Assembly: GCF_013004105.1 (NCBI RefSeq)
Contig: NZ_CP053085.1
Location: 3,472,001 to 3,536,000 of the forward strand
From: Gemmatimonas groenlandica
GTDB taxonomy: Bacteria > Gemmatimonadota > Gemmatimonadetes > Gemmatimonadales > Gemmatimonadaceae
DNA length: 64,000 nucleotides
Direction of reading: 5' to 3'
Shown here: positions 62,478 through 64,000 of the stretch, piece by piece
Layout: the number at the start of each line of letters is the position of its first letter
How positions within the stretch are numbered: the first letter of the stretch is position 1
Notes under the pieces: generated by a model
Databases searched by the model: none
Seen by the model: only the letters and a program-made list of their open reading frames with translations
Told to the model about the DNA's origin: nothing
Translations under genes and position numbers: made by a program

Positions 62478-62867
62478 ATGACCAATCCTGGCCCCCAAAC
62501 TGACCGCAAAGCGCTCGCCCGCGACTACAAGGGGTCGCGCCGCCCGATGGGCGTGTACTGCGTGCGCAATCTGCAGACCGGCGAGACGCTGATCGGGCGT
62601 TCCATAGATCTGCCGGCCATTCTCAACCGCGAGCGGACGTCGCTGCGATTTGGCGGCCACCCCATTCGCCGGCTGCAGCAGGACTGGAATGCGCTCGGCC
62701 CCGATGCCTTCACGTTCGATGTGCTCGACACCCTGACCTGGCCAGACGACGCACCCGACTTCGATCCCACCGACGAGTTGGTACTGCTCGAGGCCATGTG
62801 GCGCGAACGGATGCAACCCGATGGTGCCGGCAACTATGCAACCCGCAGCACACCGGCGCGCCCATGA
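62478..62867 (+). CDS. GIY-YIG nuclease-family protein
   Basis: The 129-residue protein has 'MGVYCVRNLQTGETLIG' (residues 24-40): GVY in place of GIY, and LIG in place of YIG, so the second catalytic Tyr is a Leu. Arg41 and the later block 'FGGHPIRRLQQDWNALGPDA' match a family of small GIY-YIG proteins of unknown role, and a Glu in 'LVLLEAMW' (about 105) may be the metal-binding residue. Activity may be reduced. The ATG lies exactly at the predicted transcription start, so the mRNA is probably leaderless. It overlaps the DUF2239 gene by 4 bp (ATGA). Confidence 0.82.
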   Translation: MTNPGPQTDRKALARDYKGSRRPMGVYCVRNLQTGETLIGRSIDLPAILNRERTSLRFGGHPIRRLQQDWNALGPDAFTFDVLDTLTWPDDAPDFDPTDELVLLEAMWRERMQPDGAGNYATRSTPARP

Positions 62868-63469
62868 GCGGTCATCTCGTCACCGCCTTTCGCGGTCAGG
62901 AACGACTCGCTTCTGGCCCACTGCGCGAGGTGGCGCGGGTGGCGTGGCAGGCCATCAAGGACGGCGCATCAAGCGCCGTGCTGGTGTTCGACGACGCGAC
63001 CGGCCGCGTGATCGATCTCGAGATGCGTGGCGACGAGCGTGCGATGCTGGCGCATCTCGATGCGACCACGCGCGGGCCGGCGACGTCCGCCGCAACCGAT
63101 GTCGACACGCCGGCGCTGGACCAGGCACCGCGTACGCGCGGACGGCCCAAGCTCGGCGTGGTCGCCCGTGAGATCACGCTGCTGCCGCGCCATTGGGAGT
63201 GGCTGGCCACGCAACCGGGTGGCGCATCGGTGGCGCTGCGCAAGCTGGTAGAGGCGGCGCGACGTACACATGCCGACGATGATCGCGCGAAAGCGTCGCG
63301 CGACATCGCCTATCGCTTCATGAACGCAATGGCCGGCGATCTGAGTCAGTTCGAGGAAGTGATCCGCGCGTTGTATCGTGGCGACGAAGCGCGATTCCGC
63401 GAGCTGATCGCCGAGTGGCCGCGCGACATTGCGGTGTACTCGGCGCAGCTGGCATTTCCGGTGTCATAG
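62864..63469 (+). CDS. DUF2239-family protein
   Basis: The ATG at 62864 overlaps the upstream stop. The family pattern is strong: 'TAFRGQERLASGPLREVARV', 'AVLVFDDATGRVIDLEMRG' and the highly conserved 'RGRPKLGVVAREITLLPRHW' followed by 'LATQPGGASVALRKLVEAAR'. The last third ('RFMNAMAGDLSQFEEVIRAL') is helical. No function is known; the RGRPK block looks like an AT-hook and the protein could bind DNA, which would fit its GIY-YIG partner. It is probably under the operator-rich promoter at 62427. Confidence 0.85.
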   Translation: MSGHLVTAFRGQERLASGPLREVARVAWQAIKDGASSAVLVFDDATGRVIDLEMRGDERAMLAHLDATTRGPATSAATDVDTPALDQAPRTRGRPKLGVVAREITLLPRHWEWLATQPGGASVALRKLVEAARRTHADDDRAKASRDIAYRFMNAMAGDLSQFEEVIRALYRGDEARFRELIAEWPRDIAVYSAQLAFPVS

Positions 63470-63500
63470 CTCACGCAAGAGGTCTCGCGAATAGCGTGCG

Positions 63501-64000
63501 CTACTTGCGCGGAACCCGACCGAAGAAATCGAACATCGCCGCAAAGTTCGGCTCCACGACGTTGGTGTGATTTCCGCCCGGCACCTCGATGTATTGCACC
63601 TCAGCACCGACATTCTTGAGCGCCGCCACCATGACGCGCGAACCACCGACCGGTACGGTGGGATCGGCATCGCCGTGCACCACGAATTGCGGAATCGTGC
63701 CGATCGTCTTCGCGGTCGACGCCACACCGAAGCCCGAGAACACGCCGAGCGCCGACCAGATAGTGGGCGTTTTCGCGGCGATCGCCCAGGTGCCGATCGC
63801 GCCCATCGAGTGGCCCACGAGGTAGATGCGCGTGCTATCCACGGCGTACTGCGTGCGCACAGCGGCCAGCACGTTCATCACATCCTGTTCGCTCAGCGTC
63901 CGCGCGCGAACAGCGGCCGGATCATTGCCACCACCCAGTGCCACGCCGTAGCCGCCATCCACGCGGTAGCCCAACGGCGCGGCAATGATGTAGCCACGCT
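63501..64000 (-). CDS. Alpha/beta hydrolase (esterase/PHB depolymerase-like), 5' end outside the window
   Basis: The frame continues to the right edge ('GYIIAAPLGYRVDGGYG'), so only the C-terminal part is present. The nucleophile elbow is 'IYLVGHSMGAIGTW', the Asp lies in 'VVHGDADPTVPVGGSR' and the catalytic His in 'VPGGNHTNVV'. This order fits prolyl-oligopeptidase/esterase-D-like hydrolases with a phospholipase/carboxylesterase signature. Signal peptide and substrate cannot be judged. Confidence 0.8.
   Translation of the reverse strand, partial: RGYIIAAPLGYRVDGGYGVALGGGNDPAAVRARTLSEQDVMNVLAAVRTQYAVDSTRIYLVGHSMGAIGTWAIAAKTPTIWSALGVFSGFGVASTAKTIGTIPQFVVHGDADPTVPVGGSRVMVAALKNVGAEVQYIEVPGGNHTNVVEPNFAAMFDFFGRVPRK

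Overview
The window is GC-rich and densely coded, with several operons carrying start/stop overlaps (ATGA, GTGA). Four TonB-dependent outer-membrane proteins or relatives, a SusC/SusD pair, a DUF1552/DUF1592 pair, many secreted metallopeptidases and lipoproteins, and a Gram-negative cell-wall gene (murB) point to a diderm, heterotrophic bacterium. The mix best fits Gemmatimonadota (Gemmatimonas-like); this is an inference from gene content, not from a marker gene. No rRNA, tRNA, CRISPR array, transposase or prophage gene was seen.

Layout. 1-1207: SRPBCC protein and an acidic protein. 1291-10398: a secreted M28 peptidase facing a leftward run of six genes (mutarotase, M20 peptidase, Gfo/Idh oxidoreductase, DUF429 protein and an inactive/active M16 peptidase pair). 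A 13-nt G tract on the coding strand lies at the 5' end of the second M16 gene. 10479-16777: murB, a repeat hairpin, a large TonB-dependent receptor with an extra C-terminal domain, and a propeller-like secreted protein. 16785-17014: palindromic repeat element A with two tandem arrays. 17022-31139: lipoprotein, TetR plus MBL-fold hydrolase with a palindromic operator, creatininase-like protein, a His-rich EF-hand-like secreted protein, ankyrin/DUF1552/DUF1592 operon, ketopantoate reductase, VOC protein, then element B abutting a GxxExxY PD-(D/E)XK-like gene. 31243-35722: argG, asparaginase, beta-helix lipoprotein.

35878-39767 holds a three-gene cassette without export signals: S8 subtilase, alpha/beta hydrolase and a membrane-anchored pentapeptide-repeat protein, a candidate conflict or proteolytic signalling module. 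It is followed by a TonB receptor and, at 42473-43573, a protein resembling the ExoY/edema-factor type of nucleotidyl cyclase, here as a free-standing gene. 44138-49951: SusD, SusC and a plug-only TonB-like protein. 50013-55025: sorbosone-dehydrogenase-like lipoprotein, Kelch protein, dodecin, membrane protein, amidase. 55156-61451: porin, PstS-like protein and a signalling group (NtrC-like regulator lacking a visible GAFTGA loop, periplasmic binding protein, hybrid histidine kinase). 62427-63469: a near-consensus promoter driving a leaderless GIY-YIG/DUF2239 operon. The window ends inside an esterase gene.

Main points for a second look: the two long palindromic elements with microsatellite arms, both sitting between convergent genes and ending at a stop codon, one beside a GxxExxY nuclease-like gene; the ExoY-like cyclase; the subtilase/hydrolase/pentapeptide cassette; the M16 homopolymer; and three genes whose -10 box places the transcript start on or next to the ATG.
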